A DNA stretch of 43,423 bases from Alphaproteobacteria bacterium (GCA_022449545.1 JAKUPN010000016.1:1-43423), one strand, 5' to 3'. Counted from the first letter of the stretch, positions 1-9,802 are shown. A program made the numbers and translations. Notes: generated by a model not told the origin, from the letters alone.

Positions 1-468
1 CCCACCTTCAGCAACATTACCCTTACAGTGCACACCACTAGCCTAGGCTTTTACTCTTACACTCGTTTCTTTCCCACTATAAGCATCCTCCAAAGTTACA
101 TCTAGATTATACCTTAAATCAGCCCCATGGGTGTTGGCCTGGTGTCGACCTCGGGATCCGGTAAGATCTCCAAACATTTCGTCAAATATGTCTGAAAAAC
201 CTCCCCCAAAGCCAAATCCACCACCAGGTTGGCCTCCTCCCCCTTCAAAAGCTGCATGTCCGTATTGGTCATAAGCAGCCCGTTTCTCATCATCTTGCAA
301 AACCTCATAGGCCTCACTAACTTCTTTAAATTTCTTTTCTGCCTCTGCGTCGTTTGGATTTCGATCTGGGTGATACTTCATCGCCAACTTGCGAAAAGAG
401 CTCTTAAGTTCACCAGACTGAGCCGATCGATCGACCCCAAGTACTTCGTAATAGTCAGGTTTAGCCAT
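1..468 (-). CDS. dnaJ: Chaperone DnaJ (Hsp40), N-terminal part, interrupted by an in-frame stop and cut by the window edge
   Basis: Co-chaperone that stimulates DnaK ATPase and delivers unfolded clients in the cytoplasm. The ATG at 466-468 opens a J-domain (about residues 5-70) with the HPD triad at residues 33-35, then a Gly/Phe-rich linker and the start of the first substrate-binding domain. The frame hits a TAG at 43-45 after residue 141. Translation of 1-42 in the same frame still aligns with the start of the DnaJ zinc-finger region (a CxxCxGxG-like stretch), but the first Cys is Gly and a motif Gly is Val. The gene follows dnaK by about 113 bp, the usual order. A J-domain plus G/F fragment could retain partial activity. 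Either this is a decaying gene or the last bases of the sequence contain errors. Confidence 0.85.
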
Positions 469-581
469 TTGATAAAGTGGCTACCTCTTTAAGTTTTAGA
501 TCAGCTAAATCCATTCGAGTCATTATTTTACTTCTTAAATAAGGAGGGAACGCTGCCCATGAAAAATCAGTTACCAGGTAG

Positions 582-2516
582 TTACGATGTGGAAGTTTGA
601 TCCTTGTTGTCATCTTCATTTTCAACTTCCTCGAAGTCAGCGTCGACAACTCCATCTTCGGCAGGACTAGAAGAATTTTCTCCATCATTCGATCCACTAG
701 CCGCTGCTGCCTGCTCAGATTGATAAATAGCTTCTCCTAGCTTCATTGAGGACATGCTGAGAGCTTCTGTCTTAGTCTTAATCGCCTCGACATCATCATT
801 CTCTAGAGCTTCTTTTAAAGAAGAAAGATCATTTTCAATTGATTGTTTCTCATCTTCGGAAACTTTATCACCGTGCTCAGAGAGACTTTTTTCTATTTGA
901 TTCACTAAACTTTCAGCTTGATTCTTAGTTTCAACACCTTCACGCTTTACTTTGTCATCTTCAGCGTGCTCTTCGGCCTCTTTGATCATGCGATCAATAT
1001 CGTCATCTGACAGACCACCTGAAGCCTGTATTCTAATTTGTTGTTCTTTTCCAGTTCCTTTATCAGTAGCCGAGACATTAACTATCCCATTTGCGTCTAT
1101 ATCAAATGCAACTTCAACCTGAGGAACTCCGCGGGGGGCAGATGGTATTCCCACCAAATCAAACTGGCCAAGAATCTTATTGTCTGAGGCCATTTCACGT
1201 TCACCTTGAAACACACGTATCGTTACAGCTGATTGATTATCTTCAGCAGTAGAAAACACCTGGCTCTTTTTTGTTGGGATTGTAGTATTTCTATCAATTA
1301 GCCGGGTGAAGACTCCCCCTAACGTTTCAATTCCCAATGACAAGGGGGTTACATCTAACAACAAAACATCCTTAACGTCGCCTGCTAGAACTCCACCCTG
1401 GATCGCCGCGCCTATGGCTACGACTTCATCCGGATTTACTCCTCTGTGAGGGTCACGTCCGAAATGATTTTTTACTGTTTCTTGTATCTTTGGCATACGC
1501 GTCATGCCACCGACCAATATAACCTCATCAACTTCCCCCGCTGATAAGCCGGCATCTTTCAGAGCTGCCTTACATGGTTCAATAGTCCTCTGCACCAGAT
1601 CATCAACTAATGCTTCTAATTTAGCTCTAGTTAACTTTATATTTAAGTGTTTAGGTCCCGATTGATCAGCAGTAATAAATGGTAAATTGACCTCGGTTTG
1701 AGTGGCTGAGCTAAGCTCAATTTTAGCTTTCTCGGCCGCCTCTTTAAGTCTTTGTAACGCTAATTTATCTTCTTTTAAATCGATAGCCTGTTCTTTTTTA
1801 AATTCAGCAGCAAGGTATTCTATAATTCTAGCATCAAAGTCTTCTCCCCCCAGGAACGTATCCCCATTTGTTGACTTAACCTCAAATACGCCATCACCTA
1901 TTTCCAGTACAGACACATCAAAAGTACCACCACCAAGGTCATATACGGCGATAGTACCTCCCTCTTTCTTATCAAGACCATAAGCCAACGCTGCTGCTGT
2001 TGGCTCATTAATGATCCGTAAAACATCTATACCAGCTATTTTACCCGCGTCCTTAGTAGCCTGACGCTGAGAGTCGTTAAAATATGCAGGCACTGTAACC
2101 ACTGCTTGAGGAGCCTCTTCCCCTAAAAATGTTTCTGCTGTCTCACGCATTTTTTGTAAAATAAATGCACTCACTTCCGAAGGACTGTAGGTTTTATCAT
2201 GAGCTTTTACCCAAGCATCTCCATTGTCACCTTTGACAATTTCATAAGGAACCAGATCCCTATCTTTTTCGGTAACCGGGTCATCAGCTCTACGACCGAT
2301 AAGACGCTTAATAGCAAACAGTGTGTTTTCCGGATTAGTAACCGCCTGTCGTTTAGCCGGCTGACCCACCAGACGCTCGCCATCATCAGAAAAAGCAACC
2401 ATAGAAGGAGTTGTTCGCGCTCCTTCGGTATTTTCAATAACTTTTTCTTGCCCGCTATCCATTACAGCCACACAAGAGTTTGTTGTTCCTAAGTCAATAC
2501 CTATAACCTTTGCCAT
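582..2516 (-). CDS. dnaK: Molecular chaperone DnaK (Hsp70)
   Basis: ATP-dependent cytoplasmic chaperone working with GrpE and DnaJ. At 644 residues it is full length for the family (about 640). The N-terminal phosphate-1 motif ([10 protein letters not shown], residues 5-14), the second phosphate loop ([10 protein letters not shown], near 195) and the adenosine motif ([10 protein letters not shown], near 340) define the nucleotide-binding domain. The interdomain linker ([10 protein letters not shown]) near 390 leads to the substrate-binding domain and an acidic C-terminal tail. The ATG at 2514-2516 begins the canonical [10 protein letters not shown] start. It lies between grpE (271 bp upstream) and dnaJ, with its own heat-shock-type promoter at about 2604-2632, so it can be expressed independently of hrcA-grpE. 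Confidence 0.98.
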   Translation of the reverse strand: MAKVIGIDLGTTNSCVAVMDSGQEKVIENTEGARTTPSMVAFSDDGERLVGQPAKRQAVTNPENTLFAIKRLIGRRADDPVTEKDRDLVPYEIVKGDNGDAWVKAHDKTYSPSEVSAFILQKMRETAETFLGEEAPQAVVTVPAYFNDSQRQATKDAGKIAGIDVLRIINEPTAAALAYGLDKKEGGTIAVYDLGGGTFDVSVLEIGDGVFEVKSTNGDTFLGGEDFDARIIEYLAAEFKKEQAIDLKEDKLALQRLKEAAEKAKIELSSATQTEVNLPFITADQSGPKHLNIKLTRAKLEALVDDLVQRTIEPCKAALKDAGLSAGEVDEVILVGGMTRMPKIQETVKNHFGRDPHRGVNPDEVVAIGAAIQGGVLAGDVKDVLLLDVTPLSLGIETLGGVFTRLIDRNTTIPTKKSQVFSTAEDNQSAVTIRVFQGEREMASDNKILGQFDLVGIPSAPRGVPQVEVAFDIDANGIVNVSATDKGTGKEQQIRIQASGGLSDDDIDRMIKEAEEHAEDDKVKREGVETKNQAESLVNQIEKSLSEHGDKVSEDEKQSIENDLSSLKEALENDDVEAIKTKTEALSMSSMKLGEAIYQSEQAAAASGSNDGENSSSPAEDGVVDADFEEVENEDDNKDQTSTS

Positions 2517-2603
2517 ATTTCCCTCACTATTTGGCAGTCAACACAGCCCCCGCCACAAACCTATTTATTTACAGAAAAAATATATCGTATACAACTTTCG
2601 GAC

Positions 2604-2632
2604 ATATAGGTAAGGATTGGTCTCTCTTCAAC
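2604..2632 (-). promoter_or_regulatory. Predicted RpoH (sigma-32) promoter of dnaK
   Basis: On the minus strand GTTG (2632-2629) is followed, after exactly 18 bases, by CCTATAT (2610-2604). This matches the alphaproteobacterial heat-shock consensus CTTG-N17/18-CYTATnT with one mismatch in the -35. It leaves a leader of about 80 nt before the dnaK ATG. Similar elements precede hrcA and hslV. Confidence 0.55.
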
Positions 2633-2753
2633 CTTAAGTTGAAAGTAAAGTAGTTTTGAAAATCGTATTTTTCCTTTCAGATTTTAAAAATAGAGCAATG
2701 TAACTAATAAATTACCTAAACAAGGACACTTTATTAGTAAAATTTATAGAAGT

Positions 2754-2779
2754 AGCCGAATAAATTAAAAACTTCGGCT
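2754..2779. terminator. Hairpin between grpE and dnaK
   Basis: A 7-bp perfect stem (AGCCGAA at 2754-2760 and TTCGGCT at 2773-2779) with a 12-nt AT-rich loop lies 8 bp beyond the grpE stop. Bases on the + side of the stem are T-rich. On the grpE-sense strand the trailing sequence is only moderately U-rich, so it may be a weak terminator or an RNA-processing/stability hairpin separating grpE from dnaK, which has its own promoter. Confidence 0.5.
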
Positions 2780-2787
2780 TATATTAT

Positions 2788-3450
2788 TTATTTTTTCAAG
2801 GTCTCCGGATCTTCTAAAGCCCCTTTCGCAACACCAACTCTTGCCGGCCTAATCAGACGGTCGTGCAAATTATAACCAGGTTGTATAACCTGCGCGACCA
2901 CACCATCTGGAAACTCACTATCAGGGACTTCATACATAGCTTCATGAAAGTTTGGATCGAATTGTTCACCAACAGGATTAATTTGCTTTATATTATGATC
3001 TTCCATAATTTTTTGTAGCTGTCTTTCAACCGCTTCAACCCCGCCAAGTAATGTCTGCAAAAGACCCTCTCCCTCCTTTTGCTCCTCAGGAATTGCCTGC
3101 AATGCACGCGATAAATCATCAGCGACCGTCAATATAGAGCGAGCAAAACCAGCTATGCCATATTTGTGTGCTTCAGAGAGATGTCGTTCGTTCCGTTTAC
3201 GATTGTTCTCAGCTTCAGCCATAAAGCGGAGATATTGATCTTTCAAACTCGTAATTTCCTCCTCAAGCCTTAAAATCCGATCTTCATCTTTCTCTTCTTT
3301 TTCTTCCTGCCCGGAGTCATGTTCCTCAGAACCCAGATCTTCTTTAATGTGTTCTGATGAATTTATGTTCTCAACAACTTTCTCTAGCTCTTCAGTTTGA
3401 AGGTTAGAGTCGGACTCTTTGATTTGATCCTTATCTTTTTGATCGCTCAT
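2788..3450 (-). CDS. grpE: Nucleotide exchange factor GrpE
   Basis: Releases ADP from DnaK to reset the chaperone cycle. The protein is 220 residues. A long acidic, Glu/Lys/Asp-rich N-terminus (about 1-55) leads into a predicted coiled coil with the family pattern RFMAEAENNRKR (about residues 74-85). The C-terminal beta domain holds the FDPNFHEAM motif and the conserved LIRPARVGVAKG segment. The acidic extension is longer than in E. coli GrpE, but such extensions are common. It lies 50 bp downstream of hrcA, so hrcA-grpE probably share a transcript, and a hairpin follows before dnaK. Confidence 0.97.
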   Translation of the reverse strand: MSDQKDKDQIKESDSNLQTEELEKVVENINSSEHIKEDLGSEEHDSGQEEKEEKDEDRILRLEEEITSLKDQYLRFMAEAENNRKRNERHLSEAHKYGIAGFARSILTVADDLSRALQAIPEEQKEGEGLLQTLLGGVEAVERQLQKIMEDHNIKQINPVGEQFDPNFHEAMYEVPDSEFPDGVVAQVIQPGYNLHDRLIRPARVGVAKGALEDPETLKK

Positions 3451-3500
3451 AAAAAATAATTTCCTTTAAAAATTAAATAGCTATTTGAGGTCCTTGCAAT

Positions 3501-4544
3501 TTATCCTACTAACCGCCCAATAACTTTCGCTGTATAGTCTACAACAGGAATAACTCTTGCATAATTAAGTCTTGCAGGCCCTATTACACCTATCGCTCCA
3601 ACTATTTGTTCCTTACTATTTGTATAAGGAGCTACAACCACAGAGCAACCAGTCAAATTGAATAATTCGTCCTCTGCTCCAATAAATATCTGAACTCCTT
3701 CTCCAGTTCTTGTGGCATCTAATAGCCAAGACCACGATTCTTTTGTTTCCAAAGCCCCATAAAGAGCTCTAACTCTTTCTAAATCTTCTACTGCCTGCAC
3801 GTCGTCTAAAAGTCTTTCTGTTCCACTAACAATTAAGACAGAAGATTCACCATCGCTGGCACTTGTAGCCATTCCTGCTTCTACTAGTCTCTGGGTGAGA
3901 AAATCGAGTTCTTGACGGTGAGCAAGGAGTTCAGCCGCAATTTGAGCTTGGCCTTCTTCTATGGTTTTTCCTACCATTCGCGCCGACAGAAAGTTTGTAG
4001 CTTCAACAATTACGGATGATGGCATACCTACTGGTATATCGATTACTCGATTTTCTACGGCCCCATCGTCTGTTACCAACACAACTATTGCACGCTCAGG
4101 GCCCAAAGCAACAAACTCTATATGTTTTAGGCGTACGTCCGTTTTAGGAACCACCACCAAACTTGTATGGTTACTCAACCCTGAAAGAACACGACTAGCT
4201 TCCTCTAATGTCTTTTGAGGGTTACGACCCTGAGCTGCACATTGTGATTCAATCGACGCCTGTTCATCTTCCGTCAATCTTCCAACCTCTAGAAGTCCAT
4301 CAACAAAAAATCGTAAACCTGCTTCTGTGGGCAATCGCCCTGCTGAAACGTGAGGAGAGTAAAGTAAGCCAGCATCCTGTAAATCAGACATAACATTGCG
4401 CACCGTAGCCGGAGATAGATCTACACCCAAACGCTGTGATAAAGTGCGCGAGCCGACTGCTTCTCCTGTTTCAAGGTAGGCGTCAATAATCTGTCGAAGT
4501 ATTTCGCGACTTCTTTCATTTAATTTTGGAACCATAAGGCTCAT
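3501..4544 (-). CDS. hrcA: Heat-inducible transcription repressor HrcA
   Basis: Winged-helix repressor that in other bacteria binds CIRCE operators and is itself modulated by GroEL. The 347 residues match the family length. The N-terminal helix-turn-helix (about 5-75) includes the typical GEAVGSRTLSQR and LSPATVRNVMSDL segments, and the GAF-like core ends with the VIPVVDYTAKVIG motif. The start is the ATG at 4542-4544, though the ATG three codons later is possible. It heads hrcA-grpE and is divergent from rph. I see no CIRCE-type inverted repeat upstream. Instead an RpoH-type promoter lies at 4577-4605, so HrcA probably controls a target elsewhere, such as groESL. Confidence 0.96.
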   Translation of the reverse strand: MSLMVPKLNERSREILRQIIDAYLETGEAVGSRTLSQRLGVDLSPATVRNVMSDLQDAGLLYSPHVSAGRLPTEAGLRFFVDGLLEVGRLTEDEQASIESQCAAQGRNPQKTLEEASRVLSGLSNHTSLVVVPKTDVRLKHIEFVALGPERAIVVLVTDDGAVENRVIDIPVGMPSSVIVEATNFLSARMVGKTIEEGQAQIAAELLAHRQELDFLTQRLVEAGMATSASDGESSVLIVSGTERLLDDVQAVEDLERVRALYGALETKESWSWLLDATRTGEGVQIFIGAEDELFNLTGCSVVVAPYTNSKEQIVGAIGVIGPARLNYARVIPVVDYTAKVIGRLVG

Positions 4545-4576
4545 TTAGTGACCTAGTCTTTCGTTTCTCAAAAGAG

Positions 4577-4605
4577 ATTTAGGTATACAGACTTGTCTAA
4601 TCAAG
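4577..4605 (-). promoter_or_regulatory. Predicted RpoH (sigma-32) promoter of hrcA-grpE
   Basis: On the minus strand CTTG (4605-4602) is followed, after exactly 18 bases, by CCTAAAT (4583-4577). This fits CTTG-N18-CYTATnT with a perfect -35 and one mismatch in the -10. It implies a leader of about 25-30 nt ahead of the hrcA ATG. The same architecture appears before dnaK and hslV. Confidence 0.55.
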
Positions 4606-4718
4606 AGCTGCATGTAATTCTTCCTATAAATTAACCACTCTTCTAGACGTTCGCGATATCAACATGTAAATTCTGAACATTGAAATTATATAACATGTTC
4701 TGAAAGCAGGCTGATATA

Positions 4719-5453
4719 ATGAAGATGACATCCTGGCGACCTTCCGGTCGCAAATCAAATGAAATGCGCAAAATAAGTTTGAAAAGTGGTGTAGCGAAAT
4801 ATGCTGAAGGCTCCTGTCTTGCAAAATTTGGTAATACAGAAGTTTTATGTACCGCCACAATAGAAGATAGAGTGCCTCAGTGGTTAAAGGGTACTGGAAG
4901 TGGCTGGATAACAGCTGAATATGGCATGCTTCCCCGCTCAACTCATACTCGTACTACCCGTGAAGCTTCCCGAGGGAAACAATCAGGCAGGACACAGGAA
5001 ATTCAGCGTTTGATTGGAAGAAGTTTACGGGCTTCAACTGACTTAAGAAGCTTAGGAGAAAGACAAATTCGTTTAGACTGTGATGTTTTACAAGCTGATG
5101 GTGGCACAAGAACAGCCGCTATAACAGGAGCGTATGTGGCTCTTTATTCATCTTGTCAGGGTCTTTTAAAAAACGATGCCTTAGAAAAATTGCCGATCCA
5201 TGAAACTGTAGCTGCTGTATCATGTGGTCTATACAACGGAGAGGCTATATTGGATTTAGATTATGAAGAAGACTCAAACGCACAAGCTGATGCAAATTTC
5301 GTTTTAACAGCAAGCGGGCAAATCATTGAGATTCAAGGAACGGCAGAGGGCAAGTCATTTTCGCGCAATCAATTCATTAACCTATTAGATTTAGCGCGTT
5401 TAGGAACAAAAATTATTTTTCAATCACAAAAGGCTGCACTAAAAATAAAATAA
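4719..5453 (+). CDS. rph: Ribonuclease PH
   Basis: Phosphorolytic 3'-exoribonuclease that trims tRNA 3' ends. The 244 residues are close to the usual 238-240. The family opening RPSGR is at residues 7-11. The phosphate-binding DGGTRTA segment and the acidic active-site strand [18 protein letters not shown] are intact. The ATG at 4719 overlaps a TATAAT hexamer (4715-4720), so translation may instead begin at Met3 (4725) on a leaderless or near-leaderless transcript. It is divergent from hrcA and followed by rdgB and hemW on the same strand, a conserved alphaproteobacterial order. Confidence 0.97.
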   Translation: MKMTSWRPSGRKSNEMRKISLKSGVAKYAEGSCLAKFGNTEVLCTATIEDRVPQWLKGTGSGWITAEYGMLPRSTHTRTTREASRGKQSGRTQEIQRLIGRSLRASTDLRSLGERQIRLDCDVLQADGGTRTAAITGAYVALYSSCQGLLKNDALEKLPIHETVAAVSCGLYNGEAILDLDYEEDSNAQADANFVLTASGQIIEIQGTAEGKSFSRNQFINLLDLARLGTKIIFQSQKAALKIK

Positions 5454-5502
5454 TATGCATAGATGTATGAAAACACTTATTAAATCATTCTAAAAAAATA
5501 AT

Positions 5503-6129
5503 ATGATGTCAGATATATACCGCCAATTTTCAGAAGATTGCCTGTTAGTCGCTAGCCATAATGATGGTAAGGTCAAAGAAATAGCTGCGCTTTTGAAGCC
5601 TTTAAAAATAAGTATTATGAGTTCCAAACAACTGGGCTTACCCGAACCCATCGAAGATGGAAAAACATTCATAGACAATGCTGTTTTAAAGGCTCGTTCG
5701 GCTTGTGAGAATAGTAAGCTGCCTTCTCTCGCTGATGATAGCGGCTTAGCTGTTTCTGCTTTAGCAGGCAGACCTGGTATTTTTTCTGCCCGGTGGGCCG
5801 AGACTGCCACAGGCAGAAACTTTCAAAAAGCTATATATAAAGTTCATAGAGAAATGGGACAAAGTGAAGACCGTTCAGCTGAATTTATTTGTGCGCTAGC
5901 CCTTTGTTGGCCAGATGGTCACATTGAATGCTTTCAAGGAAAAATTTGTGGCACAATTGTATGGCCCCCAAGAGGCACAACTGGATTTGGGTATGACCCT
6001 ATTTTTCAAGCAATAGGAGACAATGTAACTTTTTCTGAAATAGACCCAATAGAAAAACAAAAAAAATCACACCGCGCCATTGCCTTCAATAAAATGGTTG
6101 ATGCTTGCTTCAATTTACCTGATGGCTAA
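5503..6129 (+). CDS. rdgB: XTP/dITP diphosphatase (RdgB/HAM1 family)
   Basis: Removes non-canonical purine nucleotides (ITP, XTP, dITP) from the pool. The 208 residues show the nucleotide-binding SHNxxK motif at residues 18-23, the catalytic LADDSGLAV segment (Asp78/Asp79), the ARWAE motif, and GFGYDPIF near residue 164. Two consecutive ATGs (5503, 5506) make the exact start uncertain by one codon. Its last 8 bases overlap the likely hemW start, so the two genes are probably translationally coupled. Confidence 0.97.
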   Translation: MMSDIYRQFSEDCLLVASHNDGKVKEIAALLKPLKISIMSSKQLGLPEPIEDGKTFIDNAVLKARSACENSKLPSLADDSGLAVSALAGRPGIFSARWAETATGRNFQKAIYKVHREMGQSEDRSAEFICALALCWPDGHIECFQGKICGTIVWPPRGTTGFGYDPIFQAIGDNVTFSEIDPIEKQKKSHRAIAFNKMVDACFNLPDG

Positions 6130-7297
6130 AAATAAAATAACACCACCAAAGACAGTAGCCATCTACATACACTGGCCTTTCTGTCTTTCATTGTGCCCTT
6201 ACTGTGACTTTAATAGTCATGTAAAAGAAAACGTCAATCACCATGATTGGAAAAAAGCTCTCATTTTAGAACTTGAGCACTATTCAAAAATAATTGGAGC
6301 AAGAAAAGTAACCAGTATTTTTTTTGGAGGCGGGACGCCCTCGCTTATGGAAGCAGATACTGTAGCAAAAATTATTGAAACTATTGAGAAATATTTTTCT
6401 TTAGTGAAAGACGTGGAAATAACTCTTGAAGCAAACCCAACTTCTTCAGAATCTAAAACTCTCTCTTCATTTTCTAAGGCAGGCATTAATCGTGTGAGCC
6501 TTGGTGTACAAGCACTAGACGACGAATCCTTAATATTATTAGGAAGAAAACATAATACTGAAGAGGCAAAAAGAGCAATCAAATTAGCTTCGGATAGTTT
6601 TGAACGTTTTTCGTTCGACTTGATTTATGCTCGCCCTAAACAAACAAAGACTATGTGGGAAAAAGAACTTAAGGAAGCAACAAGGCTAGCTAGGGGACAC
6701 CTCTCAGTCTACCAATTAATTATAGAGCCAGGAACTCCATTTTATCTATCTCAAGCACGAGGCCTTATTACTTTACCTAATGAAAGTTTATCTGTGGCCC
6801 TATTTCAGATGACCCAAGAAATTCTCGAATCAGTAAACCTTCCCTCTTATGAAGTGTCTAACCACGCTGCAGTCGGAGAGTACTGTAAACAGAATATGAC
6901 CTACTGGCATTATGGAGATTACATTGGGATAGGGCCTGGGGCTCATGGACGAATTACTTTAAATGGAAATATTTATGCGACCCGACAACACAGAGCGCCA
7001 GAAATGTGGTTGAAAAGAACCGAGATGGCTGGTCATGCAACACAAACTTTTGTGCCTTTGGACGAAGAGGAAATTATAAATGAAATTATTTTAATGGGCC
7101 TTAGAACAAAAGCCGGGGTTGATGCATCTAATTTTTACCTTCGCACAGGAAGAAACCTCAAAGAAGCCGTAAATGTCGAAGCCTTAAATAGATTAAAAGA
7201 AGGTAACTTTTTAACAAGTGACCAAAAAGGTATAAGAACAACTATGGCAGGCTTACTAAGATTGAATTCAGTAATAAAAGAGCTTGTCTCTTTTTAG
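6122..7297 (+). CDS. hemW: Radical SAM protein HemW (coproporphyrinogen III oxidase-like, heme chaperone)
   Basis: HemW proteins bind a [4Fe-4S] cluster and heme and are thought to insert heme into target proteins. They are often misnamed oxygen-independent coproporphyrinogen oxidases. Counting from the ATG at 6122 the protein has 391 residues, with the radical-SAM cysteines C21, C25 and C28 (CxxxCPYC). It also has the GGGTPS motif and the HemW C-terminal domain. A longer reading frame exists upstream (from 6080), but it lies inside rdgB and precedes the conserved IYIHWPFC block, so I prefer 6122. The 3' end overlaps the convergent lipoprotein gene by 4 bp. Confidence 0.95.
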   Translation: MAKNKITPPKTVAIYIHWPFCLSLCPYCDFNSHVKENVNHHDWKKALILELEHYSKIIGARKVTSIFFGGGTPSLMEADTVAKIIETIEKYFSLVKDVEITLEANPTSSESKTLSSFSKAGINRVSLGVQALDDESLILLGRKHNTEEAKRAIKLASDSFERFSFDLIYARPKQTKTMWEKELKEATRLARGHLSVYQLIIEPGTPFYLSQARGLITLPNESLSVALFQMTQEILESVNLPSYEVSNHAAVGEYCKQNMTYWHYGDYIGIGPGAHGRITLNGNIYATRQHRAPEMWLKRTEMAGHATQTFVPLDEEEIINEIILMGLRTKAGVDASNFYLRTGRNLKEAVNVEALNRLKEGNFLTSDQKGIRTTMAGLLRLNSVIKELVSF

Positions 7298-8760
7298 TTG
7301 CCAAAAAAATTGAACGTCCTAGGAGCTGGGTCAATTTCATATAATTCTTCTTCACGCACTTCAAAGACTGATAAGCCCCTTTCAACTAAACCAGAATTAC
7401 GTAAACGAAATATCCCATCTACTCCACTAAATCCTCTTTCAGAAATCAACGCAGTTGTCGAAAAAGTTTTTGTTGTCGGTATTGAATTTTTGGAAGAAAA
7501 ATTGGCTATAGCTATAGACATAGCGGTTGCATCATAACCCAACGTAGCTTGGCGAACAGGGTTACGACCAAACAATTTATTAAACTTCTCTTTAAAGAAT
7601 TTTCTCCCTTTATTCGCAGGAGCTGCATACCAAGCATGATTTAGGCTGGGTTCCGTGCGTAAAACGGGATCAGCCCATAGAGAAGTACCTAGGAGTTTTA
7701 CTTTAGAAGTGTCTACATCATAAAATGCTAATAGTGGAGCGATCCTAAGTGCTTCTTTAGCGTCCATCGGTAATATTAGCGCCTGAAAAGTCAAAGAGGG
7801 CAATGAGTTTATTTTATTAATGCCACTTAGAGTATGTTTTTGGGTCTTGGATTTTATATGGTGCTTATCAGCCCCAGCTATCTGTGGCCTTAAATCGGGC
7901 TTATTAAGGCTTAACCTCTTTATTATGCGCACAATCTTATCTATTTCATCTTCAAAATAATTGACAGACACAACATCGTAATTTCCAGATCGTGAACCCT
8001 CGTAAAGAGCTTTGACCATTCTACGACCATAAAGATCATTTGGCGCTAATGCTGAAAATCTCTTAATATTATTTTGAACAGAGTAGTTGATAACTCTTCG
8101 AATTTGATCCTCAGGGGATAGCCCCATAATATAAATACCGTTTCCGGCGACTTCGTTGTTATTGGAAAATGCCACAACGGGCACCTCAAGGGGCCTAGTA
8201 ACCTCAGCTACAGCTAAAACTGAACTACTATACAAAGGGCCAAGTATAATTTGTGCTCCTTCATTAATCACTTCATTGGCAGCTAGTTTAGAAGCCTCTG
8301 GATCTCCTTTTGTATCACGTACGACTAATCTAATATTAGGATCAGCCAAATCAAATAGAGCCATCTCAGCTGCTAAAAGTAAGTCATTTCCTAATGAAGC
8401 CGCCTTGCCAGACAATGGTAAAAGAATTCCCAGTGTAACTTTACCTGATTTATTAATATTATCTTTCGAAGTGCTCAAACTCGCAGCTGGTTTAATTGCG
8501 AGACTTTCAGTATTTTTTTTGGTGGATGTTTCGATTTTTATCTTTTTGTTAACGGCCTTTTTAATCTTCGGTCTATTAGTGCTCTCTATTTCCTGTTTCT
8601 GCTGAACTAATGGAGACACCTTTTGTTTTGTTATGGGTGTCGTCTTATATTGGGTTTGTTGCTCACATGCAGAAAAAACGAGACAAGTAGGCAATAGAAT
8701 TACCCAGAAAAAATTTAATTTTATGAAATCTTTATAAAACTCTAATATTCGTGGTACCAA
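7294..8760 (-). CDS. Periplasmic-binding-type lipoprotein, penicillin-binding protein activator (LpoA C-terminal family)
   Basis: The 488-residue protein has a Peripla_BP_6/LpoA-type fold. A signal peptide (about residues 14-31) ends in FSAC, giving a predicted lipidated Cys32. A Lys/Thr/Ser-rich linker follows, and then the ligand-binding domain from about residue 105 (GILLPLSGKAASLGNDLL). In proteobacteria such proteins sit beside rsmI and are thought to stimulate peptidoglycan synthases. The reading frame begins with TTG (8758-8760) preceded by AAGGCG. No ATG lies upstream of the signal peptide, so an unusual TTG start is likely. It is divergent from rsmI and convergent with hemW. Confidence 0.85.
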   Translation of the reverse strand: MVPRILEFYKDFIKLNFFWVILLPTCLVFSACEQQTQYKTTPITKQKVSPLVQQKQEIESTNRPKIKKAVNKKIKIETSTKKNTESLAIKPAASLSTSKDNINKSGKVTLGILLPLSGKAASLGNDLLLAAEMALFDLADPNIRLVVRDTKGDPEASKLAANEVINEGAQIILGPLYSSSVLAVAEVTRPLEVPVVAFSNNNEVAGNGIYIMGLSPEDQIRRVINYSVQNNIKRFSALAPNDLYGRRMVKALYEGSRSGNYDVVSVNYFEDEIDKIVRIIKRLSLNKPDLRPQIAGADKHHIKSKTQKHTLSGINKINSLPSLTFQALILPMDAKEALRIAPLLAFYDVDTSKVKLLGTSLWADPVLRTEPSLNHAWYAAPANKGRKFFKEKFNKLFGRNPVRQATLGYDATAMSIAIANFSSKNSIPTTKTFSTTALISERGFSGVDGIFRLRNSGLVERGLSVFEVREEELYEIDPAPRTFNFFGN

Positions 8761-8805
8761 GTTAATTCGCCTTGAAATAATTTATTTGTTTATCGCATAA
8801 AAAGC

Positions 8806-9690
8806 ATGAGCTTCATAATGACCATATTAATTGAAAAACATAAATCATTAGAGCGTGGTGATACGGAACCGGGTCTATATATAGTCGCAACCCCTATAGG
8901 CAACCTTGGGGATATAACACTACGAGCCTTACAAATACTTCATAAATCAGATCTCGTGGCGTGTGAAGACACTCGGGTTACTCGTCGCCTTCTATCACAC
9001 TATAATATAAAAGTTCCAACCACCTCGTATAATGACCATAACGCTAAAAAAGTAATACCGCGAATAATTAAACTTCTACAAAGTGGCAAGATAGTGGCAT
9101 TAGTTAGTGATGCAGGAACCCCATTAATTTCCGATCCCGGCTATAGACTAGTGCTAGCAGCAATATCAAAAAATATTCCTATTACTGCAGCTCCAGGCCC
9201 TGTGGCAGCAGTTGCCGCCCTCACAATAGCAGGTCTACCTACTGATAAGTTTCTGTTTATTGGTTTTTTACCAACAAAAAAGGGAGCGAAAAAAAATTAT
9301 TTAAAAGAGATAAAAAATATTCAAGCAACCTTGGTATTCTATGAGTCATCACAACGATTAATAGAAACACTTTATGATATGACTGAATATCTTGGTAACA
9401 GATCCGCAGCAGTTATGAGAGAAATAACTAAAAAATTCGAAGAGACGAAAAGAGGTTCTCTTAAAGAACTAGCTGACCAATTTTCCGAAGAGGGCGCCCC
9501 AAGAGGAGAGATAGTAATAATCGTCTCTTCTCTAGAACCAATAAAAATGAGCGATCAAGAAATTGATGTGTTAATAACGAAAGAGCTTGTTAACAATACT
9601 CTGAGAGATTCTGTTAATATAGTTGCCCAATCATCTGGAAGGGCGAGACGAGAAGTGTATAAGAGAGCCCTAATAATATCTAAAAAATAA
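8806..9690 (+). CDS. rsmI: 16S rRNA (cytidine(1402)-2'-O)-methyltransferase RsmI
   Basis: SAM-dependent methylase that modifies C1402 in the ribosomal P site. The 294 residues match the family. The TP_methylase motifs are clear: GLYIVATPIGNLGD at about 23-36, LVACEDTR near 50, SDAGTPLISDPGY near 104, and APGPVAAVAAL near 130. The start is either Met1 (8806) or Met5 (8818), and neither has a strong ribosome-binding site. In many alphaproteobacteria yraN follows directly, but here 212 bp of non-coding DNA and a BON lipoprotein gene follow instead. Confidence 0.97.
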   Translation: MSFIMTILIEKHKSLERGDTEPGLYIVATPIGNLGDITLRALQILHKSDLVACEDTRVTRRLLSHYNIKVPTTSYNDHNAKKVIPRIIKLLQSGKIVALVSDAGTPLISDPGYRLVLAAISKNIPITAAPGPVAAVAALTIAGLPTDKFLFIGFLPTKKGAKKNYLKEIKNIQATLVFYESSQRLIETLYDMTEYLGNRSAAVMREITKKFEETKRGSLKELADQFSEEGAPRGEIVIIVSSLEPIKMSDQEIDVLITKELVNNTLRDSVNIVAQSSGRARREVYKRALIISKK

Positions 9691-9802
9691 TACAAATTGC
9701 TGAATCATCAGAAAAAGCTGTATTGTTAATCAAGATCTAATATTAAATTATTAACTTTTACTCAAACATTAGAATTTTAAACAACCCAATAAGAGGTTTA
9801 AC

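Noticed and set aside
4664-4706. Two TTCTGAA direct repeats and GAACAT/ATGTTC half-sites upstream of rph as a LexA (SOS) box
   Set aside because: The spacing does not fit GTTC-N7-GTTC, and rph/hrcA are not SOS genes.
8156-8605. A 149-residue plus-strand frame opposite the lipoprotein gene
   Set aside because: Low-complexity Ser/Ala/Leu composition, no ribosome-binding site, and opposite a well-supported gene.
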